DNA of 64,000 nucleotides. Source: Struthidea cinerea (taxonomy: Eukaryota > Chordata > Aves > Passeriformes > Corcoracidae). Of this stretch, positions 1 through 11,645 are shown in pieces; within the stretch, counting starts at the first letter, position 1, and each line of letters starts with the position of its first letter. Location of the stretch: NCBI GenBank assembly GCA_013397865.1, contig VZTI01000922.1:1404103-1468102 (forward strand), in the 5' to 3' direction. The position numbers and the translations under genes are program-made. The notes below the pieces were generated by a model that ran no database searches, was not told the origin of the DNA, and saw only the letters and a list, made by a program, of their open reading frames with translations.

Positions 1-647
1 GACATGAATACTACTTTAAGCAAATGCTCTTCATAACTAGAACAATTATGAAAGAATTTTTAGTTTGTTTTTCAAGGAAAATAACTTAAAAAGGGTAGAC
101 CATGCTACTAGTGTAAACTGAAGGTTTGTGGACTTATAGTTTCTTTTAAGTTAATAGAATATGAGCTGTAATTAATAAAGGTGCTATTTTAATCATTACT
201 TACCTTTCAACTGAGATAACAATGAAACAAATATTAACCTGCTATTAAAAAATAACCCAGACATTTTTTTAATACATCTTGATATATCTTTTACTATGAA
301 ATTCATTCTGCTAATAGAAAATATGTGGGGTTTCTGTATTCCAAAGGAAATAAATCTGTTCAACAATAAATTCTAATATATAGGATAATTCAAATAGAAT
401 GAATAGCCAATGTTTAAATATACTACATTATTCAGTCTATGCATCCCAACTGTAAAGGGAATTTTTTTATTTTTTCTTTATGACCTTGGTTATGATATTA
501 ATGTAACTAAGTACATATTGTATTTGCTTTTGTAGAGTCCACCAATGAACCCTCAAAATGACGATATCATTTTCTGTGTAGACTTGCCTTGATCCATTTT
601 ATGTGGTCCTTGAACCTTAATCTAAATTGTTGACAAGAAGATTTTGT
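1..647. other. AT-rich non-coding stretch
   Basis: No gene, RNA or recognisable repeat is visible here. The sequence is strongly AT-rich with short homopolymers and stop codons in all frames. It ends at the CTTC target site of the solo LTR that follows. Confidence 0.6.
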
Positions 648-922
648 CTTCTGATGCCTTAGGTTTTAACTTTTATATTTTTCAAAACCTGTACTGCCTA
701 GTGTGTAACTCTGAAGTCTCTTGTGGCCTGCTAGCTGCTGTTCTCTCGTGCTGGTTAGACATAACAAGCCTCTCCAAAATTGCTCTCCAAGGACACCCAG
801 ATTGTCCTAAGCCCAAAATGTGTAAACTAACATCTTAATAAGGGGGGTAAACTTGGGGAAATTACATCATTAACTGAAGTTTTAAGTGGAAAATTAACCT
901 TGATATGCAAATGAACCAAACT

Positions 923-930
923 TATAAAAG
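923..930 (+). promoter_or_regulatory. LTR TATA box
   Basis: TATAAAAG lies in the U3 of the family A solo LTR, about 80 bp before its AATAAA. The other two copies keep the same block in reverse orientation. Present activity is unknown. Confidence 0.6.
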
Positions 931-1008
931 TGTGAAGAACTCGTGACTCGGGACCCATCTTGGGTGTAGCCTTTTTGACTGCCCAGGGTGTACCTTGAAG
1001 GCCCTTCA

Positions 1009-1014
1009 AATAAA
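1009..1014 (+). terminator. LTR polyadenylation signal AATAAA
   Basis: A canonical AATAAA in the R region of the family A LTR is followed by a T-rich U5. Minus-strand copies 2 and 3 carry the matching block. Confidence 0.6.
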
Positions 1015-1081
1015 TACCTACCTTTGTTCCCTTATTCTTGTCTAGTCTCTGCTTTTAGGCAGCCAGCCCAGGCATCACTTC

Positions 1082-1925
1082 CACAGCACTTATTTATGTG
1101 CAGTGCAGAATCAGCGAACTAATAAAAGGAGTGATGTTACGAGCTCACAGTATAGCTACAAATACTCCGCTTTCCTTTTTGATTCTCTAGAAGACTGTAT
1201 CCTAGAAGACAGAACAGTATGGTGTGATTTAGTGAAAACCAGAAAAAACTTAAGCCTTTTTGTTGGTATGCAAAAAAACAAATCTCTGTTTGTAAATGTT
1301 GAAAGACTGTTTTATGTTAGCTTTAACTCAAGAGATTAACACCAAAAAAGTGTTTTTCCTTTCAAATTTATGATCTGTTTGAAGAGAATTAATGGGAAGC
1401 CATTAAAATACTAATAATGAAAAAATATTTCAAAATAATCTTATTTATATGCAGTCACTGGGAGAAACTAAGTTATTTGCCTGCATTGCATAGGCTGATT
1501 TAGGTTGTATATAATTGCATGTGCAATTTTTGCACCTTTTCATCAATTCTGAGTTCTTTGTATGTCTTCTTTAAATAATATTATGTTAGCCAAGACAGTA
1601 AAAGAAGGAGTGTGACTTCAGGCATAATGATAAACATGTCTCACTGACACTTTTCTTCTCCATTCTATTTTTTATATTCTAAGCACTGGTCAAACTCCAT
1701 TACCACTGCTTCTTTGAATGATAAATGGTTCCCAGCCCCCAGAAGTCATTTAAAAAAAAAAAAAAAAAAAAAGTATGTCTTTCTCTTCTAGTTTCTCCAC
1801 ACCTCACTTTTAGGAAATAAAATCAAGTGGATTTTTTTCTTTAAAGTCCTAAATGAAGCAAGGAGGTGGTTGCTGATATCACTGAATTTTACAGTACAGA
1901 TACAGCTGCTGAGTATAAGAACATG
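1082..1925. other. AT-rich non-coding stretch with poly(A)
   Basis: No gene is supported. A 21-bp A run lies at 1752-1772. Open frames are short and have no recognisable protein features. Confidence 0.55.
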
Positions 1926-2475
1926 TGTTGCTTTCAGCCAGGGTAGAGTTAATATTCTTCAGAGTGGCTGGTGTGGGGCTGTGTTTTGGATTTGTGCAGA
2001 ACACAGGGTTGATAATACAGAGATGTTTTTGTTATTGCTGGGCAGGGCTTACACAGAGCCAAGGCCTTTCCTGCTTTTTGTACTGCCACACTGGTGAGGA
2101 AGTTGGGGGTGCTTGGGAGGTTGGGAGGAGACACAGCTGGGACAGGTGATCTAAACTGACCAGAGGGATATTCTAGACTGTGTAAAGTGGTGGGAAGAAG
2201 GAGGAAGCGGGGGGAACACCTTTAGAGTGATGGCTTTTGTCTTCCCAAGTCAACATTACACATGTAATACATCTTGGAGATGGCTGAACACCTGCCTGCC
2301 CATGGGAAGTGGTGAATGAATTCCGTTTTCCTTTGTGTGTGCAGCATTTTCTTTCCCTACTATACTCTCTTTATCTCAACTCATGAGTTTTCTACCTTTT
2401 ACCCTTCTGATTCTCTCCCTGATCCCACTGGTGGGAAGTGATTGAGTCGCTGCTGGCTGGGGTTAGATCATGACA
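1926..2475 (+). mobile_element. Avian ERVL-like LTR (family with GGGTTA...CATGACA end)
   Basis: About 550 bp match, from recall, a very abundant avian LTR family. The 5' block resembles GTAGAGTTAA..TTCTTC. A middle block of G-rich words is followed by GACCAGAGGGATATTC. A further block (2180-2260) contains TTTAGAGTGATGGC. The 3' block ends GCTGGGGTTAGATCATGACA at 2475. Its 5' half aligns in the window with 11140-11340 (shared words include TATTGCTG, GGAGGTTGG and CTGACCAGAGGGAT), which supports a repeat independently of recall. The poly(A) signal is degraded and no target duplication could be recognised; the left boundary may lie somewhat upstream. Three overlapping short open frames inside it are shadows of the LTR. 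Confidence 0.75.
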
Positions 2476-2610
2476 GACCATAAATACAATTCCCAGTAAT
2501 ATTATTGCATTTATCCACTTCTGCCTAAAACTGGCCTACAAAATATGTCAGAAAGCATGTTTCAGTTGTCCTTAATGATTCAGGAAGAAAATGCAAGTAG
2601 ATAGTAAATT

Positions 2611-2887
2611 CTTATAGCAGCCTTCCAGTACCTAAAGCAGACTAACAAGGAAGATGGGACTTTTTACAAGGGCATGTAGGGACAAGACAAGGGGCAGTGG
2701 CTTTAAACTTTTACAGGGTAGGTTTAGAGTAGATTTCAGGAATAAATTCTTTACTGTGAGGGTTGTGATGCACCAGAACAGGTTGCTCAGTGAAGCTGTG
2801 GATGTCCAATTCCTGAAAGTGTTCAAGGCCAGGTTGGATGGGACTTCAAGCCACCCAGTCTAGTAAAACCCTAGACATTCTATGAAT
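2611..2887 (+). mobile_element. CR1 LINE 3' end
   Basis: A 5'-truncated CR1 retrotransposon tail. Landmarks in order: GCCTTCCAGTACCTAAAG, the GACTTTTTACAAGGGCATGTAGGGAC block, AGATTTCAGGAATAAATTCTTTACTGTGAGG, the ACCAGAACAGGTTGCTCAG block, and GTGTTCAAGGCCAGGTTGGATGGG. It ends near ATTCTATGAATG (2878-2889), a damaged form of the CR1 octamer tail. About 60 bp just before the end appear deleted compared with other copies. It is non-coding; the open frames on both strands here are conserved CR1 3'-region shadows. Confidence 0.9.
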
Positions 2888-5800
2888 GTCTGAAACAGCT
2901 CTGAAATACAGTTTGTTGAAATATCTTTGGCTTGAATATTTGCTTTAAATTGTTTAACTGTTCCCTAGTTTTGCATATTCTAGCACTGGATGCCTAAACA
3001 GGCAGACAATGCCAAATCTAAACAGAACATGCATCATCTCCAAACTCAAAAAGAAGATTTTAATCCCGTGGTTTTGTCCTTCAAATGTCAATCTGGATGA
3101 CTGCAACACCTGGACTTTAAAATGAACTGCATAACACAAGTGTCAGTCTAACAGAGATGAGATGTGAAATACAAAGCATGAGCTTGGCATGAAATCCACT
3201 GGAAAGTCAGAGAACAAACAAAAGATAAAATGGTGACCAGGGGATACAAACTGAAAACTTACAAAATACAAAACAAGCCACATAGATAGAAAATTAATTT
3301 GAATAAAATATACTGTAGAAAATTTCAAATTGATGCTAAATTTATTTGTATTGCACAACTTTTAGTTTGTTTTTCTTTTGGGGGGGGATTTTGCTGTAGA
3401 TATTTTTGTTGGGTTTTTTGTTTTTTTTCAACTAGCAATTAGCAATTTTTAATTAGCAATTGCTGTATAACTCATTTGCAATGATTAAAATCTATTGACA
3501 AGCAACAATTTCAATGCCACTGTATGTATATTCACTCTGTGGCACAAAATCAAGTTAACTGTTTCCCCTATCTCTACAGAACATTAATATCTTTCTGTTG
3601 AACAATTTCTGAATTATGATAATGCTATCAATGCCAAATTCCTTCCATTTATCACTGAAACTTCAGGTTTTCATGATAACACTGTGCATTGGGATATGGA
3701 GATTGACCAAAAAACCTGTACATTAGAAATTACATCAGATATAAATACGTAACCTACAGTCAAAAGACTAGATTTTAAGAAAACATGACAATGAGTAAAG
3801 CTGTACCTATTCTGATTTCTTGTACGCTTATTCACATCCAGTATTTAGAAACTGTGAAGACTTTTCATTACTGTGCCCTACTTTACAGAATTTTTAGTTA
3901 CACATTTCCCTCCAACAGATTCTGTTGTAGAAATAAATTTGTTTGTATCATGCAGAATCATATTCCAATCATGTAAGCAACTGTTCTTGCCTTCATTAGG
4001 CAATATTCCTTTATTCCTAGAACAAATAAACAAATTCAAAATTTAGACTAATTAACAACCCTCTGTTGCATTTTAAAAGCCACAAAGCTTAACACTAAAA
4101 TTTTGTAAGTGAGGTGTTTTCTTTGCACTACACAGTGTGATGTCCCTGCTAGAACACAAGAAACATTATTAGGGACACCAATTCAGCATAATAGATACAT
4201 TGCACCTGAGGAGTAAGTTATGTGATCATTGAAAGAGCAAAGTCTTGTCACTTTCTGCTTGTCTTGTGAAGCCACAAGGAAGGTAAGAACAAGAAAAAAA
4301 TAACAGGTTCATTAAGTGTAAAAGAAGGTACATATCCCAGCTTTGCATCTACAGAGAGTGGTGCAAGAATAGAACATTTAGAAAAGAACCCACCAGCACA
4401 GTATTTGTCTTTAGGACATGAAGAGTTGATGAAGATTCAGATGACTAATTCAAAGACTTATAAATGCTATCCTGAAAGCTCCATGTACAAAATAGATTAA
4501 GTACTGTATTATGGAAGTACATTATCAGCTTCACAGCTGCAGTTGCAGTGAGGGATTTTTTTCCACAGCCACCACAGATATTTTACATAACTCCTCACAA
4601 GTGTTTGCTAAGAGCTAAGAATGCTTTTGGAAAATGGTTGCCAGAAAAAGACCTTAACTGTTAGGATAGCCTGAAGATCACGAACAATTATTGCTTGCTA
4701 GGAAGGTGAATGAAAGATGGAATACGAGGTATCATGTTCTAAACATTTTCAGTGATTAACACAGCTATCATTGATGACGGCTAAAACACAACCTTCTGTA
4801 TTTAATTCTAGGACCTCAATAACCTTTTTTTTTTTTTCTGCTCGCTTCCTACCAAACCATTACAATTTATCGAATTCACTTCAGAACAGTAGAGTCCTCC
4901 AATGCATGTGCATGTGCTTCAAACAATTTTCCATCCTCACACAAATATCTAGAAACTACGCAGAATTTTGAATGACTGATTTACTTCACTGCTTTTTTGA
5001 AAAAGCAGCAAGTCAATAGTGAGACGTTGATAAGCTATAAGTGAAGTAGGTTGGTACTCTCATCTCTGGAATCTCACTCTCAGCTCTCCAAGCGATTTTT
5101 TATAAATGTCCAAAAGTAATTGCTCTCCTCGGTTAGAAGACTGCTATTCATTACTTCTCCCTAAAACACAACCATGAAAAATCAGCAGAGCTGTTCAGGT
5201 TATCAGTACCATTCATCCCTATCAAAATATGCCATTAACTGAACACAACATGTTACATCTGAAGAGACCATCAGCTCTAATGAAAACATTCAGCTAAATA
5301 ACCATCACACTCTGCTGCCAATCCTAAAATGGCATAGACTCAAACTTGCGTGGAAAAGGAACAAATTCCACACCTTACATTTACAACTCTAGAGCTGCCC
5401 AGTTATGCATTTCTCCACTGATTCTTAATAGATGGGAATCTCATTGGAAAATATTTCAGTATTAAGAGAAAGTTTCACAAATGCTGACTGTGCAAACAGC
5501 AATTTGATCACTGTCAGAATTTCGCACTGAAATAAAAATGTTTGAAGTACTGAAAAACAGGAGCAGAAAGAAGAAGAAAAAGCATGTTTTCAAAATGGAT
5601 TAAAATTTCTAGAAAACTTGATTTTACTCAAAACAATATTTTGGTTTAAATCTTGGCAAGAAAAATTGACCAACTCTAGCCTCATGAAAAACTTGTGTTT
5701 CATGTGGATTTTTCACATAATCGGAGAGGTGTTCCAGCAAAACACTTTTTAAAGTAATTTTCTCTGCCTGTCCAGTTGAGGATGCGAAGTAATAGAATGG

Positions 5801-7617
5801 CTTGGTTAGCACCTGTTGTCCAGAAAAGGTCAACATCTAAATAATGGACATGGAAAAACTTCAATAAGCACAGATGTTCTTCATCATACTATTTCAACAT
5901 ATCTAAAGGGCGATTAATAGGGTAGAGGATATATGCCTTAGATGATACATGTAAGCTAGATTAAGAGTTGATATCACAGGCATCAGAAGAGGAGAAAGAT
6001 ACCTTTCCACTGCCACTAGAAAAAAAATCAAAACATTTTTGCATGCACTGAGTTGGTGGGGACCTCACGTAAGACCTTGGAAAATACCTCAGTTTCATAT
6101 CAACGGATGATAGCAAAAATTACTCTAGCAGTATCATATCATTAATCCTCACTTTAGAAATAAGAATTTTGAAAATACAGTCACTAAGTGTACTCTTCCT
6201 CTGAGAAAATATTTGTTTTATGAACAAAAGCACTGTCTTAATAATCACTCTGTCATAGCCACAGCCCATCTGTTCATATGTATAAACTGAGAAGAAATAT
6301 GCTAGATAGGGGTGCTCATCTTGTTTTTCTCCATCCTCTAGTATATACAAATAAAGTAGCTGAAAACATGCTGTAATATGAAAGTCACTGGAACCATTCA
6401 AAAATTTGCTATTGCTGGGAGTTCAGGAGCCCTAAAAAATTTACCTTTTTTATTTCCAGCTTCATACTGCAGTATGGGGAATTTTTAGCATCACTTAAAG
6501 ATACTTTTAAGAATTAGTATGAAGATTTGTGCAGGCACATTTTAAGCATGCACAAATGGAATAAGAAAAGCAATGACTGAGAAAGAAATTCAGTTTTAAT
6601 CCATGGAAACAGAATTATAGTATCATTTCACTATTTTTAAAGTTTGCTAACACCTTAGAAAACAAAAAAAATTAATTATATTTTAAAAAAGCACCATCAG
6701 TCAGCAGTAAGACCTAGGCCTCCCAAATCCCAACACAATATGTTATCAGTAGGAACATACTGATTCTCATTATGTGTTGAAATGGTTAATATTCTGAAAA
6801 AGAAAGGAAACAAGCATTTTTCTAATGTTATATCAAGTGTGATACAGGGACATTGTCCACACTCACGGCAAAAAAATGATTCTAAGCAGTTCAGTGGCAG
6901 ACTCTCAAATAATGCATGATTTTATCACCCTTCAAACCAAGCTCATCTAACAATGTAGTTGCACAGTCCATATTCCATTTTTATTCACAACTACAAAAAG
7001 AGCGAGCTCTTCCCCCAAAACTTAATGCCTGAATGCCTGATTCCAAATAAACTATACAAATCCTGAAAAGGGTACTTAGGGAAAAAAAAAAAAAAAGAAA
7101 AATATTTTATCTATTGCATCTGAAATTACACTTGGCAACCCTTAGTTAACAATTAATATCTTCTCATATTTATAGGTACTCATCCCAAAACATTGAAACT
7201 TGAAATATGTTCATATAGTCAGTTAGGCCTAATGCTGGTTTTCATCAGCTGAAGTCTTAGGTATTTGCATAATTTTCTTGCCACTTCCTCATGGATTTTG
7301 GGAACTTTATGGACATTAAATTATTTTAATTAGCAGCCCACTAGGCAGTATTTGTTGCATTTACCTTGCACTGATTATTTCTGAAACAGAACTAATGGTA
7401 CTATGATTGATTAGTTTTTCTTTCTCACCCTTTTGATCCACATGTCAAAGGCAGGAGCCTTCACTGGTATATTTTAATAACTTTATATAAGTATTTGTCA
7501 TGTCACTATGTTTCTGGAGCTTTATTTTTCTATGATGAAAGATGGAGTGTTTCATTCTTCTTCCCCTGCAGATCCATCAAAATATTAACTCTAATTTGCT
7601 CTTTGTTCATCTTTGTT

Positions 7618-7675
7618 CATCTATAAATGCATATATAAATATGCATAAATATATATATTCATATATAAATGCAAA
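7618..7675. repeat. AT-rich ATATATAAAT-type low-complexity patch
   Basis: A run of imperfect ATATAAAT/ATGCATAAAT words, mostly A and T. It is probably a degenerate microsatellite. Confidence 0.6.
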
Positions 7676-7822
7676 ACCTGCATGAATAAAAGGGTTAACC
7701 AATGGCAGATAAAAAATCACACTGGGTGAATGGTAAAGCTCCCAAGGTGAACCTAACCTAAATAATTTCTACTTCTCATCCATCATCTAGTCTATACAGA
7801 AAAAAATTTGCATGTTCTGATA

Positions 7823-7890
7823 AGCTCTTGCTGGAATCCTTCTGCTGAATCATGCTGATTCAGCTCTTGCTGAATCCTTCTTCTGAAAAT
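7823..7890. repeat. Imperfect tandem duplication, about 39 bp
   Basis: AGCTCTTGCTGGAATCCTTC at 7823 recurs at 7862 with one base missing and further differences downstream. The two units are adjacent, which indicates local tandem duplication followed by decay. Confidence 0.65.
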
Positions 7891-8437
7891 AAAATGTTAT
7901 AATTTTTTATAAGAATTTAGAGGACTTATGACAGCAATCATTTTAAAGCAAAAATTACTAACAATCTGATATCTGCATAATTTGATTTTTAGCTATACTA
8001 ACATGGTCTTATTTTTCCTTATCCTGAGTGGGTAGATAGATCTCAGCCTTGTCTCAGCCAGTTTTCCTGTTAAATCACTTGAGCCAAAGACTGAGGGCTC
8101 TCTCTTAACCAGATAGCACCCTACACTGTCAGCTTTTAAGAACATTTCTAACTATCTACAGGTCAAATGTTGAGTTTTAGCTTAGATTTCTTTTTTATAA
8201 GCATTTTCAGCTGATTTTCCTTTCAAGAAAATAGGTGCTCTTGGGCAGAAGGGAGCAAGGACAGCCCATGAGTCAGTCTTCGTACGGAAATAGAACCAAA
8301 TCCAACCTTGACCTTTCGAAACAATAACGAGCTGCTTAGCTCTATTCAGGGTACATCTGACTGTATTTTCAATTAGTCCCTTGAAACTTCTCCCTGGTAT
8401 CTGACTTCATTCCTCTCTTTAATAATTTCACTTCTCC

Positions 8438-8554
8438 ATTGAAAGTGTTGCCAAGGGAAGTGGTTAAGTCACCACCCCTGAAGGTATTTAAAAGACGTGG
8501 AAATGTGGCACTTAAAGACATGGCTTAGTTTTGGACTGACAGTGCTGAGTTAAC
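8438..8554 (+). mobile_element. CR1 LINE fragment, 5' part of a split copy
   Basis: CR1 3'-region sequence: the GTGTTGCCAAGGGAAGTGG block, AGTCACC..CCCTGAAGGTATTTAAAAGACG, then GTGGCACTTAAAGACATGG and GTGCTGAGTTAAC. It stops at 8554, where a solo LTR is inserted. The remainder of the same CR1 resumes at 9166. Confidence 0.88.
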
Positions 8555-9165
8555 TGTTGCGGTGCATGTGGTAATGGCCACAGCAGCAGAGCATTCGGAG
8601 GACTGGCGGACAGGCCTCCAGAACACAGAGGTCTAATCATCACCCCATGATTATGGCAACTTCCCATGATTCTAGTGGTTCTTAATTTACATGTTTTAAG
8701 TTTGTTGGTTCAGGAGTTCTCCACCCAGTTTTCTGTGTAAGTTCATGTTTATGCATTTTCCTTAATTACCTATGTATTAGCTCGAAAGTTCTCCCTTCTT
8801 TGAGGCCCCATTGGTCTACTCCTGTAATTCCCTCCCTTAAGTTATCCCTATTGGATATTCTTCTGTTGTCTCCTCCTCCTCAGTTGATCCCCATTGGTTG
8901 TTTCCCTTTGTTCCACCCCCGTACAAAATACTATGTTCTCCCTTATCCCTGGTCTTTTGTCCCTGGACCCTCCACCTCCAATAAACCAGCTGGAATCTAC
9001 ACAAAAGACCCCTCTCCCGTCCTTTGCCTCTGCCGCTGCCTTGTCACCACCTTGGTTTGGGGCTCGCTCCTTGTGAAGGAGCCGACTTTCCCTGATTGCT
9101 GCAGCTGACACCAAGAACATCCGCAGCTGGACACTGTGCGGCCTCGGGCAGCCCCACCGGCATCA
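8555..9165 (+). mobile_element. Solo LTR (611 bp) nested in a CR1
   Basis: An LTR with TG...CA termini (TGTTGCGG to CCGGCATCA). It is flanked by a 6-bp target duplication with one mismatch, GTTAAC (8549-8554) and GGTAAC (9166-9171). The host CR1 reads straight across the junction once the LTR and one duplication are removed. Internally there are three inverted CCAAT boxes (ATTGG at 8810, 8850 and 8893) at about 40-bp spacing, then AATAAA at 8980-8985, then a GC-richer U5. This gives plus-strand orientation. A 6-bp duplication fits alpha/betaretrovirus-like (ERVK) elements; that class call is inference. The 102-codon plus frame and 90-codon minus frame inside it are not genes. No proviral interior is present. 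Confidence 0.9.
8980..8985 (+). terminator. LTR polyadenylation signal AATAAA
   Basis: AATAAA lies about 185 bp from the 3' end of the nested LTR, at the expected R/U5 boundary position. Confidence 0.55.
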
Positions 9166-9232
9166 GGTAACGGTCGGACTTAAGGGTGATCTTAAAGATA
9201 TTTTCCAACCTAAAGAATTCTATGATTCTAAT
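9166..9232 (+). mobile_element. CR1 LINE 3' terminus, 3' part of the split copy
   Basis: It resumes the CR1 interrupted at 8554: GGTAACGGTCGGACTTAAGG, then GATCTTAAAGATATTTTCCAACC and the terminal ATTCTATGATTCT. The junction reconstructs the usual CR1 word around GGTTAATGGTTGGACT. Confidence 0.9.
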
Positions 9233-10404
9233 TTTATGGCAATAGGTTCCCTCTTTGTAAGTTTTGTTAAATAAAATAACGTGGTAAGCATGAAGTAGTC
9301 AGATGCAGTGACAATGATGGTAATGTTAACACAGAAATAAAGGGGATGCATTGTACAGCCTCTATTTGGGACAATGAATACTTGCCAACATAACCCATTC
9401 ATATTTTTATAAATTCTTATGTAAAAGAGACCTTTCACCCACCACTGCTCTACATACCGGCAGGAGTAAAAACCCTCATTATAGACCTGATGTACTGAAA
9501 GACCCACAGACTGCAGTTAAGGAGCTCAAACAGAAATCTCGAACAGCAGAGGAAGAAGAGTAATTTGGAATTTTGTATCAGTTTACACTTTAACTGACCC
9601 CTTTAGATGAAAGAAACACTAGAAAAGCACTGGACCAAAAGATTCTCAGGAAAGGACTGTGCCTCAGAGGGGGTTGGGCTACATTATTCATCAGTAAATC
9701 CTGCGTTGAATATTAGACAAGCTTAAATATGAAACAGCTTTATTAGTTAAGTCAATTACACCCAATTAAAATTTTTTGTACACAAGATTCTTCCTAAAAC
9801 AATAGAGAATATTTTCAGTACGAGCAGTAACATTTTTAAAAGACATTTTATTTTACATTTAATAACACAATGTATTAATGTGGCAGTTGTGACCAAATAA
9901 AACACATTAATCAAAGGCAATGTGCCAAATGGGTACTTATAAGTAGTTTTTTTGCATTAGTAAAGTATTACCAATTTTTTAACAGTTACGAAAGATACTG
10001 TGGAGCACCTCTGATATGGAGAACACTCAGAGTCCAAATGAGGGGAGGTAAGAACTTGACAATCCCTTTACCTTATGAGGGGAGACAGTTAAAAAGAGGG
10101 AACTGAAAATCAAAGAGCTTTTAAAAATAATCCTGACAGAATTAAAGTAGATTTCTGTTGTGATGTAAATAGAATCTGGGAATGGAATATTGGATCAGGA
10201 CTATTAAAAAAAAAAAAAAGAAAAATCTAAAGATGGGAAATGCATGCAACCAGAGACTGGTATCAGAATTTTTCTTAAAGTTTTCTAAATTTTTCACAAT
10301 TTCCTTAAGAAATCTGATAGTGTCCCAATAGGTAAGATTTCATAATCCAAAATCAAGAGGGGAATATAAGCAACCAAATACTTGGAACTTAAGGGGTTTC
10401 ACCA
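9233..10404. other. AT-rich non-coding stretch
   Basis: No gene recognised. An A run lies at about 10206-10219. The 95-codon minus frame at 9220-9507 overlaps the CR1 tail and has no recognisable domain. Confidence 0.5.
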
Positions 10405-11117
10405 TGAATAAAATGGGGACTGGATGAGAAGGACTTGGGAGTGCTGGTGGATGAAAGGGTGGACATGAGCCAGTGATGTGTGCTTGCTGCCCAGGAAGCC
10501 AACTATGCACATCCTGGGCCGTCTCAGAAGCATGGCCAGTAGGCTGAAGGAAGTGATTCTCCCCCTGTACTCCACTCTGGTGAGACCCCTCCTGGAGTAG
10601 TGTGTCCAGCTATGAGGTCCTCAGCACAGGGAAGACATGGACCTGTTGGAAGGGGTCCAGATGAGGGCCACAACAATGACCAGAGGGCTGGAGCACCTCT
10701 TCTATGAGGACAGGCTGAGACAGATGGGGTTGTTCAGCCTGGAAAAAGAAAAGGCTCCAGGGAGACCTAATTGTGGCCTTTCAGTTCTTAAAGGGGCCCT
10801 ACAAGAAAGAGGAGGACAAACCTTTGAGCAGGGCCTGTTGCAACAGGACAGAAGGTAAGGGCTTGAAACTGAGGGAAGATTGATATAGATTAGGTATAAG
10901 AATGACTTTTTTTTTTTTATGGTGAGGGTGGTGAAACACTGGAACAGCTTTCCCAGAGGGGTGGTTGATGTCCCATCCCTGGAGATGTTCAAGGCTGGGT
11001 TGGATGGACCTCTGAGCAACCTGATTTAGCTGAAGATGTTCCTGCTGGTTGCAGGAGGGGCTGGAACTAGATGATCTTTAAGGTGCCTTCCAACACAAAC
11101 CGTTCTATGATTCTAAA
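10405..11117 (+). mobile_element. CR1 LINE, 3' region including end of ORF2
   Basis: A 713-bp 5'-truncated CR1. Near 10427 the plus-strand frame reads DLGVLVDERVDMSQ, then a stop, then CVLAAQEAN. This matches the conserved segment downstream of the CR1 reverse transcriptase (DLGVLVDEKLNMSQQCALAAQKAN-type, from recall) and has decayed by a nonsense change. The 3' untranslated landmarks follow: GGTCCAGATGAGGGCCAC, GAGGACAGGCTGAGACAG, GTTCAGCCTGGA, then TGGAACTAGATGATCTTTAAGG and a terminal TTCTATGATTCT (11103-11114). The 73-codon plus and 105-codon minus frames here are shadows. Element is non-autonomous and dead. Confidence 0.93.
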
Positions 11118-11349
11118 ACTGGGATAAATGGATAGAGTTCTGGGGTTAACTTTCTTCATAGCAGCCCCTCCACTCTGCATTTGCAGCCAATAGAGTGCAG
11201 GTAACATACCAGTGTTCCAGCTATTGCTGAGCTGTGCTTGCTCTTCCCCACCTGCTCGAAATGAGTAGGCTGGGGATGTACAGGAGGTTGGAAGGGGACA
11301 TCACCTGGGTGGCTGATTCCAGCTGACCAGAGGGATGGTGGACACGCTG

Positions 11350-11645
11350 TAACTCGTCTCCTGCCCGGCCCGGCCCCGGGCGGTGCCAGCGGCTGCAGCG
11401 GCCCCAGCGCAGGGCACGGCGGAGCCCCTCAGCCACGGGCGGGCGGGCGAGAGCCCCGGGGAAAGCCTGGGCAAGGGAGGGCAAAACGCTGCCCGGCAGC
11501 CAGGGCTGAGCCAGGGAACCGTGCGGGAAACAGCCCTGCGAGCCTGAGGGGACAGCGGGAGCGGGGACGGAGGCGGGAGAGACCCGGCAGGGATGGCCCT
11601 GCGGCCAGGGAGAGACCCCGGCGGGGCAGCGCCTTCCCTGCAGTC
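11350..11645. other. CpG island-like block inside an LTR
   Basis: About 300 bp of very GC-rich sequence with many intact CG dinucleotides (for example GGGCGGGCGGGCGAG at 11438-11452) in a window that is otherwise about two-thirds A+T. It sits between the U3-like and R/U5-like parts of the LTR. Confidence 0.75.

Larger units (their letters stand above)
652..1077 (+). mobile_element. Solo LTR, family A copy 1 (endogenous retrovirus)
   Basis: This is a 426-bp solo long terminal repeat. It begins TGATGCC, ends GGCATCA, and so has the TG...CA termini of retroviral LTRs. It is flanked by a perfect 4-bp duplication CTTC (648-651 and 1078-1081). A TATA box (TATAAAAG, 923-930) and a poly(A) signal (AATAAA, 1009-1014) lie in the right order and about 80 bp apart, which defines U3-R-U5 on the plus strand. 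Two further copies lie in this window on the minus strand (24107-24543 and 59585-60025); matching blocks include the TATA region, the poly(A) region and both ends. No gag/pol/env sequence adjoins it, so the proviral interior was lost, presumably by LTR-LTR recombination. A 4-bp duplication is typical of gammaretrovirus-like (ERV1) elements, but class assignment is inference. The short open frames inside it are not genes. Confidence 0.88.
2888..8437. other. 5.5-kb AT-rich non-coding stretch
   Basis: No gene, RNA or complete mobile element recognised. It contains homopolymers (T at 4827-4839, A at 7082-7095), an AT-rich ATATATAAAT-type patch (about 7618-7675) and two small imperfect tandem repeats (7598-7621; 7823-7890). 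The 93-codon minus-strand frame at 6120-6401 has no recognisable motif and is of chance length for this composition. Confidence 0.5.

Noticed and set aside
1752..1772. Poly(A) run considered as the tail of a processed pseudogene
   Set aside because: No coding-like sequence or target duplication precedes it. Similar A/T runs are scattered across the window.
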